Shown: piece after piece, positions 54,479 through 64,000 of the stretch
Numbering within the stretch: position 1 is the first letter of the stretch
Layout of the letters: the number at the start of each line of letters is the position of its first letter
From: Ichthyophis bannanicus
Lineage: Eukaryota; Chordata; Amphibia; Gymnophiona; Ichthyophiidae
NCBI GenBank assembly: GCA_033557465.1
Contig: CM066033.1
Coordinates: 584,256,438-584,320,437, forward strand
Direction of reading: 5' to 3'
Length of the DNA stretch: 64,000 nt
Program-made: the position numbers and the translations under genes
The notes under the pieces: model-generated
Told to the model about the DNA's origin: nothing
The model's database searches: none
Seen by the model: the letters and a program-made list of their open reading frames with translations, nothing else

Positions 54479-57400
54479 TTAAACAGACATGTCGGAACAA
54501 TGAGCAGATTGTACATAATCATTGAGCATCTGCCATTTAGACAAGCGAGAGTGAGTTTGGGTATGGGGAATAGCTCTCCGAGATATCTGCTCATATTTAC
54601 TATATAAGCAGACGAGGTTCCACCATTCATTGACAGTAAGTCGAGAGCTATCCTTCCAATTCCTCGTGATTAAACATATGGCTATACCCAGCATGAAATC
54701 AAGGAGAAAGCGACCCTTCTTAGGAAGAGAGGGGACCTCCGCCACTGAGCGGAGTCCCACAATCTTCCAAGAGAGAGGCTCGTGAAGGTGTAAGATAAAT
54801 TGAATACGACCCCAGACCCGCCCCCAGTAAACCTGTAGTTGAGGACATTCATAAATAACATGAGCGAGGGTTCCCACAGCAGTATGGCAAGACCAACACT
54901 GGTCCCTAGCAGTTGTGTTCCATTTGGCTATTTTTTCTGGAGTATAAAAGCATCTATGTGCAAAAAAGAAGAGAGTTTGGGTAACTGAGGCAGACCGGGA
55001 AACCCGCACTACTTTGCTCCAGAAAACGCTCCATTGCACAGGGGTTAAAGTGGTTTGCAGTTCGCGCTCCCAGGCTTGTTGGGCTCTAAAAGTGGCAGTA
55101 TCTGTACCCTGACATAATATTTTATAAAAGTTAGAGGCTACCCCCTGTGTACTACTAATAGAGTGAACTAGTTCTAATAGCCCGTCCTCAGTAGGGACAG
55201 AGGGCGGCATGATTTGAGCACTTTTGAGGCAGTGTTGAAGCTGCATCAATTGAAAGTAATGTTTCGCTGGTAACGCAAATTCCTTTTCTAATCAGAAAAG
55301 GTTTTCCAACGAGCTGCAGAGAAGAGCTGTTGGGGTGTCCAGATCCCCCTAGAGTACCAGGGTTTCCATGCTATCGTTCTATTTAAGACTTGAATTCTGG
55401 GGTTATTCCACAGCGGGAGTCCGTCCTGAGGACATACGTTTGGGCCCAGTGATAGAATGAGAGTGTTAAAGGCCGCAAGAGTATCGACAATCATTGGGGG
55501 ATGGCGGGTGTCTACTTGATGGGACATACCGGGGAGATGGATCAACGGAATTGGGCTACTAAGCTCCTCTTCTATATCAAGCCAAACTGGTCTGCTGTCT
55601 GTTAAGGCATCTAGCCATCGGGCACCTTGTTTAAGTAGGAAGGCTTGATGATATCTGAGAAAATCAGGAAATCTGGTACCCCCTAGTTCCTTCGCAGACT
55701 GTAGTTTTTGTTTAGCTATCCTTGGTGGTTTGCCCTGCCAGAGATAGCGGACGAGAAGGCCCTCAATATCTTTGTAAGTGTGTAGCGGGAGTAAGCATGG
55801 CAGCATTTCTAAAATGTAGTTCACTTTGGGGACTATCATCATTTTCACAGTTTCTAGGCGGCCCCACCATGTAAGGGATAAGGGAGACCAACGATTTGTG
55901 AGCTCACGGACTTTGGAGACTACCTCTTTGGCATTAAAACTAATAGTGTCTTCTAAAGGAGAACAGTAATGGACCCCAAGATATTTCACCATGCGGGATT
56001 GCCAAAGGAAAGGAAAGGCCTGCATGTCAGCCTCATGTACCCAGCGGTTCAGTGGGAATGCTACAGATTTGGTCCAGTTAATTTTATAGCCCGATAATTG
56101 CGAGTATCCATCAATCAGATCCAAGACAGCTGGAACCGAATCAAGGGATACGAAAAGCATAAGGTCATCTGCATATGCAGAGAGTTTAATCTCTCTGTGA
56201 CTGAAGGGGACACCTCGAATACGTGCGGACTGTCTAATAAGGAGGGCGAGGGGTTCAAGAGCTAGATCAAAGAGCATTGGTGATAGGGGGCAACCTTGAC
56301 GCGTGCCTCTTTGGAGATTAAAAGGCTGAGACTTAATGGCATTTACACAAATACTGGCAACGGGTTGAGTATACATGACTTGGAGGTATCGGAGGAAGCC
56401 CTCCCCAAAGCCATACCATCGGAGAACTGCAAATAAGAAGGGCCATTCTAGGCGATCAAAGGCTTTTTCAGCATCTAGGGAAAGACCCACCCATGGGTGA
56501 TCTAGATTGGCAGCACTGGATAGCACATGGCACAAGGTCCGAGCATTGTCAGCGGTGGATCGGCCGGGTATAAAACCGCATTGGTCGGGATGGATTAGGG
56601 TGGCCATCCTGTCAGATAGCCGGGTGGCCAAGATCGTTGCGAAGATCTTATAATCGGCATTAAGTAGGGAGATTGGACGGTAGTTGGCAGTTAGCAGCGG
56701 GTCTCTGCCTTCTTTCTCAAATACTACCACATTAGCTGCAGAAAAGGATCCCAAAGAGGATGTATCTACCGCAAGGGCAGTAAAATAGAGTTTTAAGTAG
56801 GGAACTAAATCTGCACTGAACGTTCTGTAGAATTCGGTCGGGAGACCATCAGGCCCTGCGGCTCTACCCGAGGCTGTTCGTTTTAGGGCAGATTGGATCT
56901 CTGAAGTAGAGAAGGGTTCATCCAGCGCATCCCTATCAGCTTCAGAGAGGGTCGGCCGCTGAATACCAGAAAACAATCGCTCGAAGGTCTCTGATGAGAA
57001 CTCACATTCAGATTGATATAGGCGGGTATAGAAATCCCGAAAGAGTTCTACAATATCGGAGTCTGTGGTCAATATGCCCCCTCCCTGTGGGGCTCGAAGG
57101 GCCGCTACGCGTTTGGCTTCTTTTTGACCTTTCAAGGCGTTGGCTAAAAGTCGACCGGCTCGGTTGTTTTCACGATAGTATGTCCCTCGTTGAAGCTCAA
57201 TACTCTTAGAAGCTGCAGTTGAGAGGATTGCATTATATTGAAAACGGAGACGCTGTAAGCGGATTAAGACACATGGATCAGTACGTGAAGTTAGAACTCG
57301 TTCGCCTGCTTTGATTTGTTGGTCTAGTATGAGTAGCTGCTGTTTGCGTTGTTTCCGCAGGCAGATTTGATAGCTAGTGATCGTTGCTCGAATGGCCGCT

Positions 57401-58269
57401 TTGAAACCCTCCCACCAAGCCCAATTCGCAGTATCCTGGGGTAAATTAAAATGGAAGTAATCCTGTATGGCTGCTCGAATTTCTAACTGGAACTCTGGCT
57501 GAGTTAACAGGGCTCTATCAAAGAACCAGGCCCCCGAATTCCCTTGGGGTGCAGTAGTGTGTAATTGAAAAGAAATAGCAGCATGATCTGAAATATGTTG
57601 GGAGTGAATCTTTGCAGTGTCCACCTGAGGAACTAACAGTTTTGATATTAGAAAGAAATCTATGCGAGACTGGGATTTGTGAGGGGAAGAGAAGAAGGTA
57701 AAGTCAAGCTCATTGGGGTGTAGTAACCTCCATAGATCAACTAAAGCAAGATCTTTGATCACAGAGGTAAGCGTGGTGTGACTCTTGGGGGGAGCACTTG
57801 TCCTAGGCGGCTGTTTGTCAATCAGGGGATCAAGAACTAAATTGAAATCCCCCCCTATTATCAATGAAGTATTAGCAGAGGCCTGCGCAACCTGAGCAAT
57901 GGTAGCAAAAAAGGCAGGGCCATCCACATTAGGAGCATAAAGGCATATACATGTAACTTCAAGGCTACCTATCTTGAGGTGAACTCTGGACCATCTACCT
58001 GCAGTATCTGAGCTAGTCGCAATAATAGTAGCATGCAGAGATTTCCTAACCAGTATGGCAACCCCACATTTCTTAGAAACGGCTGGGGAATAGGCGGCCA
58101 CCATGTAAGGTTTAATATTGAGTTTAAGAGTTTCCTTCGAATTTAAATGCGTTTCTTGGAGGAAAATCAGGTCCGCAGCTTCATGACTTAGATAGCTTAG
58201 GATTTTCTTCCGTTTTATCGGATTATTGATTCCTTTTACGTTCAATGAGAAAATCTTACATGGTGCCAT
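54479..58269 (-). pseudogene. L1 ORF2: endonuclease, reverse transcriptase, Cys domain; one frameshift
   Basis: ATG at 58269. The endonuclease has SLNVKGINNPIKRKK, IFLQETHL, GGDFNLVLDPL and ISDHAAISF. The reverse transcriptase shows NYRPISLLNADYKIFA, CGFIPGRSTADNART, LDAEKAFDRLEW, GTRQGCPLSPMLF and the YADD active site (SAYADDLMLFV). A single one-base deletion near 55290 shifts the frame after FSD. The other frame then runs open from 55249 to 54479 with the C-terminal Cys cluster (CWSCHTAVGTLAHVIYECP). The total length fits L1 ORF2 (about 1260 codons). It is a recently dead copy with this single lesion. Confidence 0.92.
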
Positions 58270-58812
58270 CAATCGGTAATAGACATTTTAAGTAAGGGCG
58301 CTTGAAAACATACAACATAATCAGAATCTGTACAACAATGACATAATCACCGAGTATGCTGGCTAATACACCCCATATTGAAAAGTATGTACCAAAGTAA
58401 CTTAGAGAAGAAGCAAAACCCCCAATGAATATGGCGACCATATGTCTGCGGGAGGAGGCCCTAGAGAGGAAGATAGAGACATAAAAAAAGAAAAGAAACA
58501 CCAGAGTCCATAATTAACACTGTCTCTGATACTCATCGAGGCTACTGTGGGTAGATGGAGTCGGGTCACAGATATCATCAAAAATAAGGCAACAAACCGC
58601 CCTCACAAGACTCTTTGCTGAGCCGCGGCAAATCCAATATGGCAGGTACAGCGGATATGAGAATACTTGCAGGAATATTCTGGAAGTCAGCGCATCAAGT
58701 TGGCTTCTTTAGAATCCAAAAACTCCGCTAGTAGATCAGGGTCCTCAAATGTTCTTGTCTGATTGTGAAGCGTGACTCGGAGCTTGGCCGGATACATCAG
58801 GCCATAGCGTGC

Positions 58813-59535
58813 TTATAGTTGTTGAAGCCTCGGCCGGAATTCCAGAAAGCGCTTTCGGCGGTCGACCGTGGGTTTAGCCAAGTCAGGATAGAAGGAGATC
58901 TTGTGGCTCTCAAACTCCATATGGCCCTTTGCCCGAGAGGCACTGAGAATTTGCTCCACATGTTGATATCTCAAAAGTCGAAAGATGATAGGCCGCGGGG
59001 TCTTCCTGTTGAGCGTTATGTTTGTGGGTACACGATGAGCGCGATCGATCTCCAATTCTTTGGTAAAGGTGATTTGGAGCAGGGAAGGGAGGATTTTACA
59101 TAAAAACTCCTTCATGTCTCCCGATTCCGCTCCCTCCGGTATGCCCACGAGTCGTAGGTTGTTGCGGCGCGCTCTATTATTGCCATCTTCCACTTCTTTC
59201 TGCAAGGCCCGCACCTGACGTTCAACTTTGTCGAGTTTGGACAACCGGGCCGCATGGGAGTCTAATATGCTCTCCATTTTGTCCTGACGCGAAGAGAGCC
59301 CCTCTAGCCTGCCTTGCAGTACACCAAGATCTTCCCGCAGCGCTCGGAGTGCTTCACCGTTTGACTGCACGAGGTCCTTAACCCCTCTAATCTCTGCGAG
59401 GATTTCCTGCTGCATTTCGGGGCCCTCGCGCAAAGCCAGCCCCTTCTGCGGGGACGGGGGTTCAGTTTTGGAGCGTTTGCCGTGAGAAGCCGCTGGAGAT
59501 CCAAATTCCAGGCGCGTGGGTTTGGTCCCCGCCAT
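58813..59535 (-). pseudogene. L1 ORF1 RNA-binding protein, late stop
   Basis: The first ATG in frame is at 59535 (MAGTKPTRLEF). A coiled coil (about residues 45-125, with LEGLSSRQDKMESIL repeats) leads to the RRM region (RRNNLRLVGIPEGAE) and the C-terminal domain (RPIIFRLLRYQHVEQIL, ISFYPDLAKPTVDRRK), the standard L1 ORF1 layout. A TAA right after FRPRLQQL at 58813 stops it. The same frame continues open for about 40 codons (ARYGLMYPAKLRVTLH...) to a second stop, so one substitution has cut the end of the C-terminal domain. The protein coats L1 RNA. Confidence 0.9.
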
Positions 59536-59666
59536 CTCACCAATGTGCCCCGGCAAGATCAGAGCAGAAGTTCAAGTATGTCCGGTGTTAATTCAGGATT
59601 CTGAGTAGGCCTCTCGGGAGCCTCAGCGTTATGCGACCATCCCGCTGGACATCGGGCTCCGCCCCC

Positions 59667-59865
59667 CTTTATGTAGCTTTTTAACATGTGTCGCTGTTTT
59701 TCAAAACCATTCAGCAATCAGCAAGGTTTCTCTTCTCTTCAAACCCAAAAGAAATATCTTTTCTTCAGCAACAGGGTTCTTTAGCATTCCTGGCTAAACA
59801 CATTTCTCCCTGTTTTCACACTGCCTTCTAGGACATTCAGGTTATAGGCTTTTCCCTTCTTTTAG
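59667..59865 (-). repeat. 3' LTR, proximal part
   Basis: Continues the LTR after the L1 and matches 61930-62128. Similarity stops at CTTCTTTTA (59865), where the U3 with the reading frame should begin; that part is missing. Confidence 0.8.
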
Positions 59866-60309
59866 GTAAAATAATAGTAACACGTTCAATACAACAGACA
59901 TAAGGAATGTTCCTTCAGAACTATGATCCCATTACTTCTTATTCAATCTCGTATCTTTACTAAAACTCCACAGGGTGGTCTCAGCCTAGCACCAGTTCCG
60001 TAGATTAAACATCAACTCGGAAACATATGTGCTATATCACATCAACGACCTCCACTGTGGCTATTGTCAGTATGTGGTTATGGCAAGTCAAATCTTAATC
60101 CCCAGGGTTCCCCCGTGGTTATGTTCCATGCATTGAAAATTCTTTGCTACGGGTAATCCCTCACTTCTTGACTTCTTATGCCACTGCACATAACTGTAAA
60201 TCACTTCAGTGCTACTTAATGATCCCGATCCCGACGCATCCCCCCAACGCCTTCGTTGCGTTTCTCCTATTCAGGTTCTTCAGGGGATCTGGTATGGACC
60301 TATAATGCT
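59866..60309. other. Filler sequence of unknown origin
   Basis: Not similar to the 5' LTR or to gag. The minus strand contains CTGAAGAACCTGAATAGG followed by AGAAACGCAACG, a phrase reminiscent of other vertebrate repeats that I cannot name. Confidence 0.45.
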
Positions 60310-60449
60310 GCCCGCGTCTAGTATGAGGAAGTCTCTGTTCTCTCTAAGGCAGTATTGCTCGTGATAACAAAAAGACGCCGCAATACTGCCTTAGAGACGA
60401 GCAATACTGCCTTAGAGAGAACGGAGACTTCCTCATACTAGACGCGGGC
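60310..60449. repeat. Hairpin with 52-bp arms at the end of gag
   Basis: GCCCGCGTCTAGTATGAGG...GTATTGCTCG (60310-60361) is mirrored at 60398-60449 with one mismatch. The loop holds an extra copy of GCAATACTGCCTTAGAGA. It terminates the gag frame. Confidence 0.88.
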
Positions 60450-61301
60450 ATTTTTTTCGTATAGAGTAGTTTTAACCATTGGCATACATGTTTTCATTTC
60501 ATCCCCCTTTGGCCTTACCTTCCTTTCTGATGATACGCAATCTGCCCTTTTAGAAGCACCCCCTTTTCCCTGGCCTGCCAATTCCGCTTCCATAAAGCGC
60601 TCAGCCAATAAGGTTGCTTCATTGGTGTTCCGACAGTTTTGTAAAATCAGGAAGGTTTGTATGTCCTTCGGGACTGCGGCCATAAATTGTTCCAGTACAA
60701 TGCTGTCTATAATGGATTCTACGGATCTAGCCTCTGGTGTTAACCATTTTAATACCAAGCTCTTAATTCTTTGGCAGAGAGCTTTCGGTGTTTCACCAGG
60801 CTTCAATTTACTATTTCTTAAGAGACGATGATATACCATGCGCGTTAAGCCTAGGCGGTCTCTTATAGCTTTTTTCAGCTCCTCATAATCGCTTGCCAAG
60901 GCTGCAGGCATGACCCTGTACGCCACCAGTGCTTCTCCGGTAAGCAAAGTGGCCAGGCAAATGGCCCATTGCTCCTTAGGCCATCCGGTTATGTGAGCCA
61001 CCCTATCAAATGCCTCTAGAAAATCATCTATATCATCATTCTGAGTTAATTGACCAAATGAAAATGTCTCGCTAGGCTGTAACCCTAGCCCATGTGTGTG
61101 CAAAGCTCCTATGGAACCTGGAGTAGTCCGTGCTGGTTCTGCTGCTTTCTCCTGAGCTCCCAGCCACGCTCCCATCATGTCCAGAAGAGGTTTCTGCTGC
61201 GCCTGCATCACTGCAGCAGTTTGCTCCTGAGCTTCTATGGACATTTCATGCTGTTTCTCGAATTGTCCAGCCATCCACTGTAATAGCTCCTTACATTCCA
61301 T
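60438..61301 (-). pseudogene. Gmr1-like gag with SCAN-like capsid domain, 3'-truncated
   Basis: ATG at 61301 (MECKELLQWMAGQFEKQHEM). An N-terminal helical, Gln-rich region is followed by a capsid related to the SCAN domain: DIDDFLEAFDRVAHITGWPK, LATLLTGEALVAYRVM, DYEELKKAIRDRLGLT, MVYHRLLRN, GETPKALCQRIKSLVLKWL, SIIDSIVLEQFMAAVPKDIQ and EATLLAERFMEAE. Vertebrate SCAN domains are known to derive from Gmr1-like gag. The frame ends in unrelated residues where the hairpin at 60310-60449 begins, so the zinc knuckle and everything downstream are gone. Gag would assemble the particle that packages the element RNA. Confidence 0.82.
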
Positions 61302-61648
61302 GGCTAACTTTTGCGCTGCAACAAGAAAAGACAAAACACCACCAAGTGCGGTACAAACAAATATATCTGCTCCTTTTCTGGTTTATATCAACAGTGCTGC
61401 ACCCCTGTACAGGTATCCTTTAAAACCCCTTTTTATCTACGGGTTACCTGCAACCGGTGTAGACTCCAGCTTAGCAGAAATGAAGTCCACCGCCTTGTCC
61501 TCCTTGACTCCAGCTTTTTGACCTCAGCTGCACTTCCCCTATTAATCCTCAGCAGGGCTTCGGCAGTTAGCACTGTCGTGTGTTGAATTCTTGAGTGGTT
61601 GTAAATCCTGGCGCATGCATAGAAAAAGATCCGAAAAACTATGCCACC
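61302..61648 (-). other. Leader between LTR and gag
   Basis: Non-coding. Directly beside the LTR the minus strand reads GGTGGCATAGTTTTTCGGATC. TGGCATAGTTTTTCGG could be a primer site, but I cannot match it to a particular tRNA. Confidence 0.45.
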
Positions 61649-63042
61649 TGTGGGGGCCCCTGGCCTAGGCAACAGCCTATAAGCCTAGGGCTGCACTTGT
61701 TAGGCCTTTAATTATAGAGTTTTCTTCCTCATCCAGTGCCGGGGCTGCTGGGATTTGTAGTTGTGTTGTTTAGAAAAAAACAAGTAGTGTGGAGACCGAG
61801 GGTTTACAAGGCAAAACACAGGAATTTATTTCTTTTTCTAAAGAGCATTAAGGCTCAACGCAAAACAAACAGGATTCTTTCTCCAAACAATAATCCATAG
61901 GCATTTATCCCAAACAAACAATGAAACTGCTTTATGTAGCTTTCTAACATGTGTCGCTGTTTTTCAAAACCATTCAGCACTCAGCAAGGTTTCTCTTTTC
62001 TTCAAACCCAAAAGAAATATCCTTTCTTCAGCAACAGGGTTCTTTAGCATTCCTGGCTAAACACATTTCTCCCTGTTTTCACACTGCCTTCTAGGACATT
62101 CAGGTTATAGGCTTTTCCCTTCTTTTATCCAAGAACTTTTTATTCTGCCTTCTGGCACAGAGAACAATCCATTACTGAATCTTCAGGCCCCTCATCAGAT
62201 TCATAATAGTCTATCTGCATTTCCTCAGGACCTGTGTCTGGTAAATCTGGCTTTAAGCCAATATGAAAAACTTCAGGCTTAATATTCTCTAAAAGTTCCA
62301 GAACCTTTCTCCACTGAGGCTTTTCCCTATGCACAGGGTTTCCACCAGGAACGTGGAGATTCTTTTCTTGCATCAAATGACACAATGCCTCTAACTGGCT
62401 TACGGCACTTTTGGCTACCCTTTTATTCACGCACCTTTTTGGAAGTTGCAGCTTTTTAGCTGGTTCAGGAACAGTTGGCACTGCAGCCTGACCCTTATCA
62501 GCACTTCTATCTGGCACAGCTCTCCTAGTTTTAAAACCAATTGCAGTTTCCCTGCAATCCTGGCTTTCCTTCTGACTAGGGCTTTCACCTCTAAGATTCC
62601 CTCGGAAGTCTCCACCGCTCTCCTCCACGGTGAACTCTCTGGGCCTTTCTCTGGTGCTTCTCTCCCCACTGAATTTTCCAGTGTTCTCCCTGGTCAACTC
62701 TCTTGAGTGCTGGTTTCCTGTATCTTTCCTTCCAGTGTGCTGCTGCGTGTGCTGCCTCATCCTGTTCCTGTTGCCCTCTCTCTGGCTGTTCTCTCTCTCC
62801 GTTCTTTCCTCCAATATTTCCCTGGGTTTATAAGAGTGTCTTCACCCAGGTGTCCCTCATTAATTTCCAAGCCTGCCCTTGGATTAGCAGAGCTTGGGTC
62901 TGTCCTGTCCTCAGTAGCTGCATGTTTTTTTTTCTCTGCCTGCAGTTTGAGAGCTACTGATTCCTTGCCTGTCTCTTTCTTTAAAGGTAAATGACTGATT
63001 TTCTTCCAATTCCATGGGCTCAGCCATACTCTCCTCATCACA
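61649..63042 (-). repeat. 5' LTR, 1394 bp, containing a reading frame
   Basis: The minus strand begins TGTGATGAGGAGAG (63042) and ends CCCCCACA (61649). TATAAA lies in CTTATAAACCC near 62830, the ORF 62760-62140 follows, and AATAAA is in GAAATAAATTCC near 61830. The ORF therefore falls downstream of the likely start site, in the R region. Confidence 0.78.
62140..62760 (-). CDS. LTR-encoded protein of unknown function, 206 aa, open
   Basis: ATG at 62760, the first in a frame that is stop-free from 62814 on. The N-terminal half is very polar with Arg, Glu, Gln and Thr (RQHTQQHTGRKDTG), resembling a disordered basic protein. The middle has PEPAKKLQLPKRCVNKR, then a helical QWRKVLELLENIKPEV. The C-terminus is LPDTGPEEMQIDYYESDEGP, then MDCSLCQKAE. 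This ending parallels those of 41238-42197 and 50091-50738. Unlike those two it has an early ATG and no internal stop. No known domain is recognised. A role as an accessory protein of the LTR element is inference; chance openness in a repeat is the alternative. Confidence 0.6.
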   Translation of the reverse strand: MRQHTQQHTGRKDTGNQHSRELTRENTGKFSGERSTRERPREFTVEESGGDFRGNLRGESPSQKESQDCRETAIGFKTRRAVPDRSADKGQAAVPTVPEPAKKLQLPKRCVNKRVAKSAVSQLEALCHLMQEKNLHVPGGNPVHREKPQWRKVLELLENIKPEVFHIGLKPDLPDTGPEEMQIDYYESDEGPEDSVMDCSLCQKAE

Positions 63043-63429
63043 AACTGCAGTCATTCCAGGCCAATAGAACGGTACCTAGCTAGATCCAAAGTTCTTTAAA
63101 AACCCAGATGACCATTCTCATTGTGCATTCCTTCTAAGTCTTTGGGTTCATGGCTTTTTGGAAAGACTTGCTGGTCATGAGAACTTTTTGTGGCTTCACA
63201 AACATCTGGTATAATGTTCTATCATGCAAAGAAAACTTTGATCATTGTCGAAGAAGTATATGAACTTCAAAAGTCTCCTGAACTTTCTGAATCTTACTTG
63301 GCTTTTCACCACTTGGCAATATCTGAATAACTGAGGCTAGAAAGTAATCCTTTCTCTGTAACACTTTTCAGTCTTCCTTTGTTAAACCTTGTATGCTGAT
63401 TGTCCAGGCCAGATATCAGGAATAACAAA
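63043..63429 (-). pseudogene. Older Ty3/gypsy integrase, N-terminal part
   Basis: Minus-strand translation gives the HHCC zinc-domain start in shifted frames (NAQ/HNENGHLGF then RYR and FYWPGMTAV) directly before the AACT duplication. This joins in order with TSCERCKRRK at 53957. Upstream it decays and is cut at 63430 by the next element. Confidence 0.65.
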
Positions 63430-64000
63430 GGGGTATGTTTACTAAACCGTCTTAATGTTCCCGGCGCTAGTTGCAGTGATAATGTGAAGGATGCCATAGA
63501 AGGAGTGGGCGTTCCGGTCTTAAGGTAGCAATCGCAGGTTATCGCGCGATAAAGTGTGTCGTGTCCATTATCGCAAGATAGAGGGAACTGCGCACGTTAC
63601 CGCACGTTAACCTTAACTTCGCATGCTGACCCACAACCACAGCAATAGAGGTGTAGCACACTGGTTAATACAATGTCTGCTAAAAGAGGGATCATGAGTT
63701 CAATCCCCCAGTGGGCTTAATGAATAAGGTTTGCCAAGGCAGTTCCTTTTCCTGCTTGAAACAGTCCAACAATCTGTGCTGCCAGCTAAAAATACCCGCA
63801 CCCCAGTGCCATAAACTAATGCACCTTTTAGGGCGCACCAGAAGGCACATCCTAAACCACCACGTCAGCCAAGGTGGGTTATAATGTGCCCCAGAGGCCA
63901 TGTCAAAAGGTTGTCAATACCCAAGGCACCATAGTAGGCACCCCATAAGCTGGCTGATTCTAAGGTGTGGCTTAAGATGCCCCAAGGATGTATAGGGGAC
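63430..64000 (+). mobile_element. Partial copy D of the GGGGTATG inverted-repeat, tRNA-like element
   Basis: Starts GGGGTATGTTTACTAAACCG at 63430, with ATGCCATAGAAGGAGTGGGCG, GCGCGATAA-rich palindromic bases, a tRNA-like module, and the beginning of the TTTTAGGGCGCACC-type array near 63820. It runs off the right edge of the window. Confidence 0.8.
63651..63717 (+). other. tRNA-like module 1 of element D
   Basis: A-box-like TAGCACACTGGTTAA and B-box-like GAGTTCAATCCCCC, 221 bp from the left end, as in the other copies. Confidence 0.6.

Larger units (their letters stand above)
54250..59666 (-). mobile_element. L1-clade LINE, near full length
   Basis: Inserted in the 3' LTR with a direct repeat CTTTATGTAGCTTTTT (from 54239 and 59667-59682). 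The undisturbed site is present at about 61930 (GCTTTATGTAGCTTTCTAAC). The plus-strand T run at 54250-54266 is its poly(A) tail. It has a short 5' UTR (about 130 bp), ORF1, ORF2 and a 3' UTR of about 230 bp. Confidence 0.92.
53958..63042 (-). mobile_element. Gag-bearing LTR retrotransposon, split by an L1
   Basis: Flanked by AACT (53954-53957 and 63043-63046), inside the older integrase. The minus-strand order is a 1394-bp 5' LTR (63042-61649), leader, gag (61301-60438), a short filler, and a 3' LTR. Only about 490 bp of the 3' LTR remain, and these are cut by an L1. No protease, reverse transcriptase or integrase belongs to it, so it is internally deleted. The gag is of the kind related to SCAN domains (Gmr1-like group of Ty3/gypsy elements); the group name is by resemblance. 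Confidence 0.75.

Overview
This is eukaryotic, vertebrate DNA made almost entirely of transposable elements nested inside one another. No host gene was recognised. CR1, L2 and L1 non-LTR elements, hAT DNA transposons, a gamma-type endogenous retrovirus (ERV), Ty3/gypsy-like LTR elements, tRNA-derived SINEs and palindromic MITEs occur together. That mix fits a large-genome tetrapod, perhaps an amphibian such as a caecilian; the species guess is inference and weak.

Left block (2.3-27.5 kb). An old minus-strand CR1-like LINE is split by two later insertions. One is a hAT transposon at 3079-20370, with 8-bp duplication CACTATAC and a broken GTF2IRD2/ZBED-type transposase. The other is a younger plus-strand CR1 at about 21451-26450. 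Inside the hAT transposase frame sits a 14-kb minus-strand ERV at 4416-18485, with a 4-bp duplication, a tRNA-Gly primer site, gag, pro, pol and an open 701-codon env. The ERV pol itself holds a second hAT-like element (9871-13321, duplication CATGTGGC), a 372-bp fold-back insertion and a SINE-like insertion. The two ERV LTRs look identical apart from 6 bp, although the interior is badly broken.

Middle block (29.2-40.7 kb). Two full copies (29891-34347 and 36281-40351) of a non-coding 4.1-4.5 kb element share inverted ends GGGGTATGTTTACTAAACTG. Partial copies lie at both window edges (1-380 and 63430-64000). Every copy carries a tRNA-like module with A- and B-box-like sequences about 170-280 bp inside an end. 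The full copies also carry further tRNA-like modules, long palindromes and GGCACCTTATAAGGTGCC-type arrays. This family is the strongest candidate here for something undescribed.

Right block (41-64 kb). A 1604-bp solo LTR is followed by a CR1-like relic, two head-to-head L2-like ends, and a 5'-truncated CR1 with an intact 987-aa ORF2. Next come an LTR-like segment, a degenerate minus-strand Ty3/gypsy integrase, and a gag-bearing LTR element inserted in that integrase (duplication AACT). A nearly intact 5.4-kb L1 lies within the latter's 3' LTR. Three different LTRs in this block each contain a reading frame ending in a similar motif (PDT...EPMQ[IV]E...C-x2-C), suggesting a family of LTR-encoded proteins.

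No part of the window looks like a coordinated host pathway. Its content is a record of successive insertions whose order can be read from target-site duplications and interrupted reading frames.
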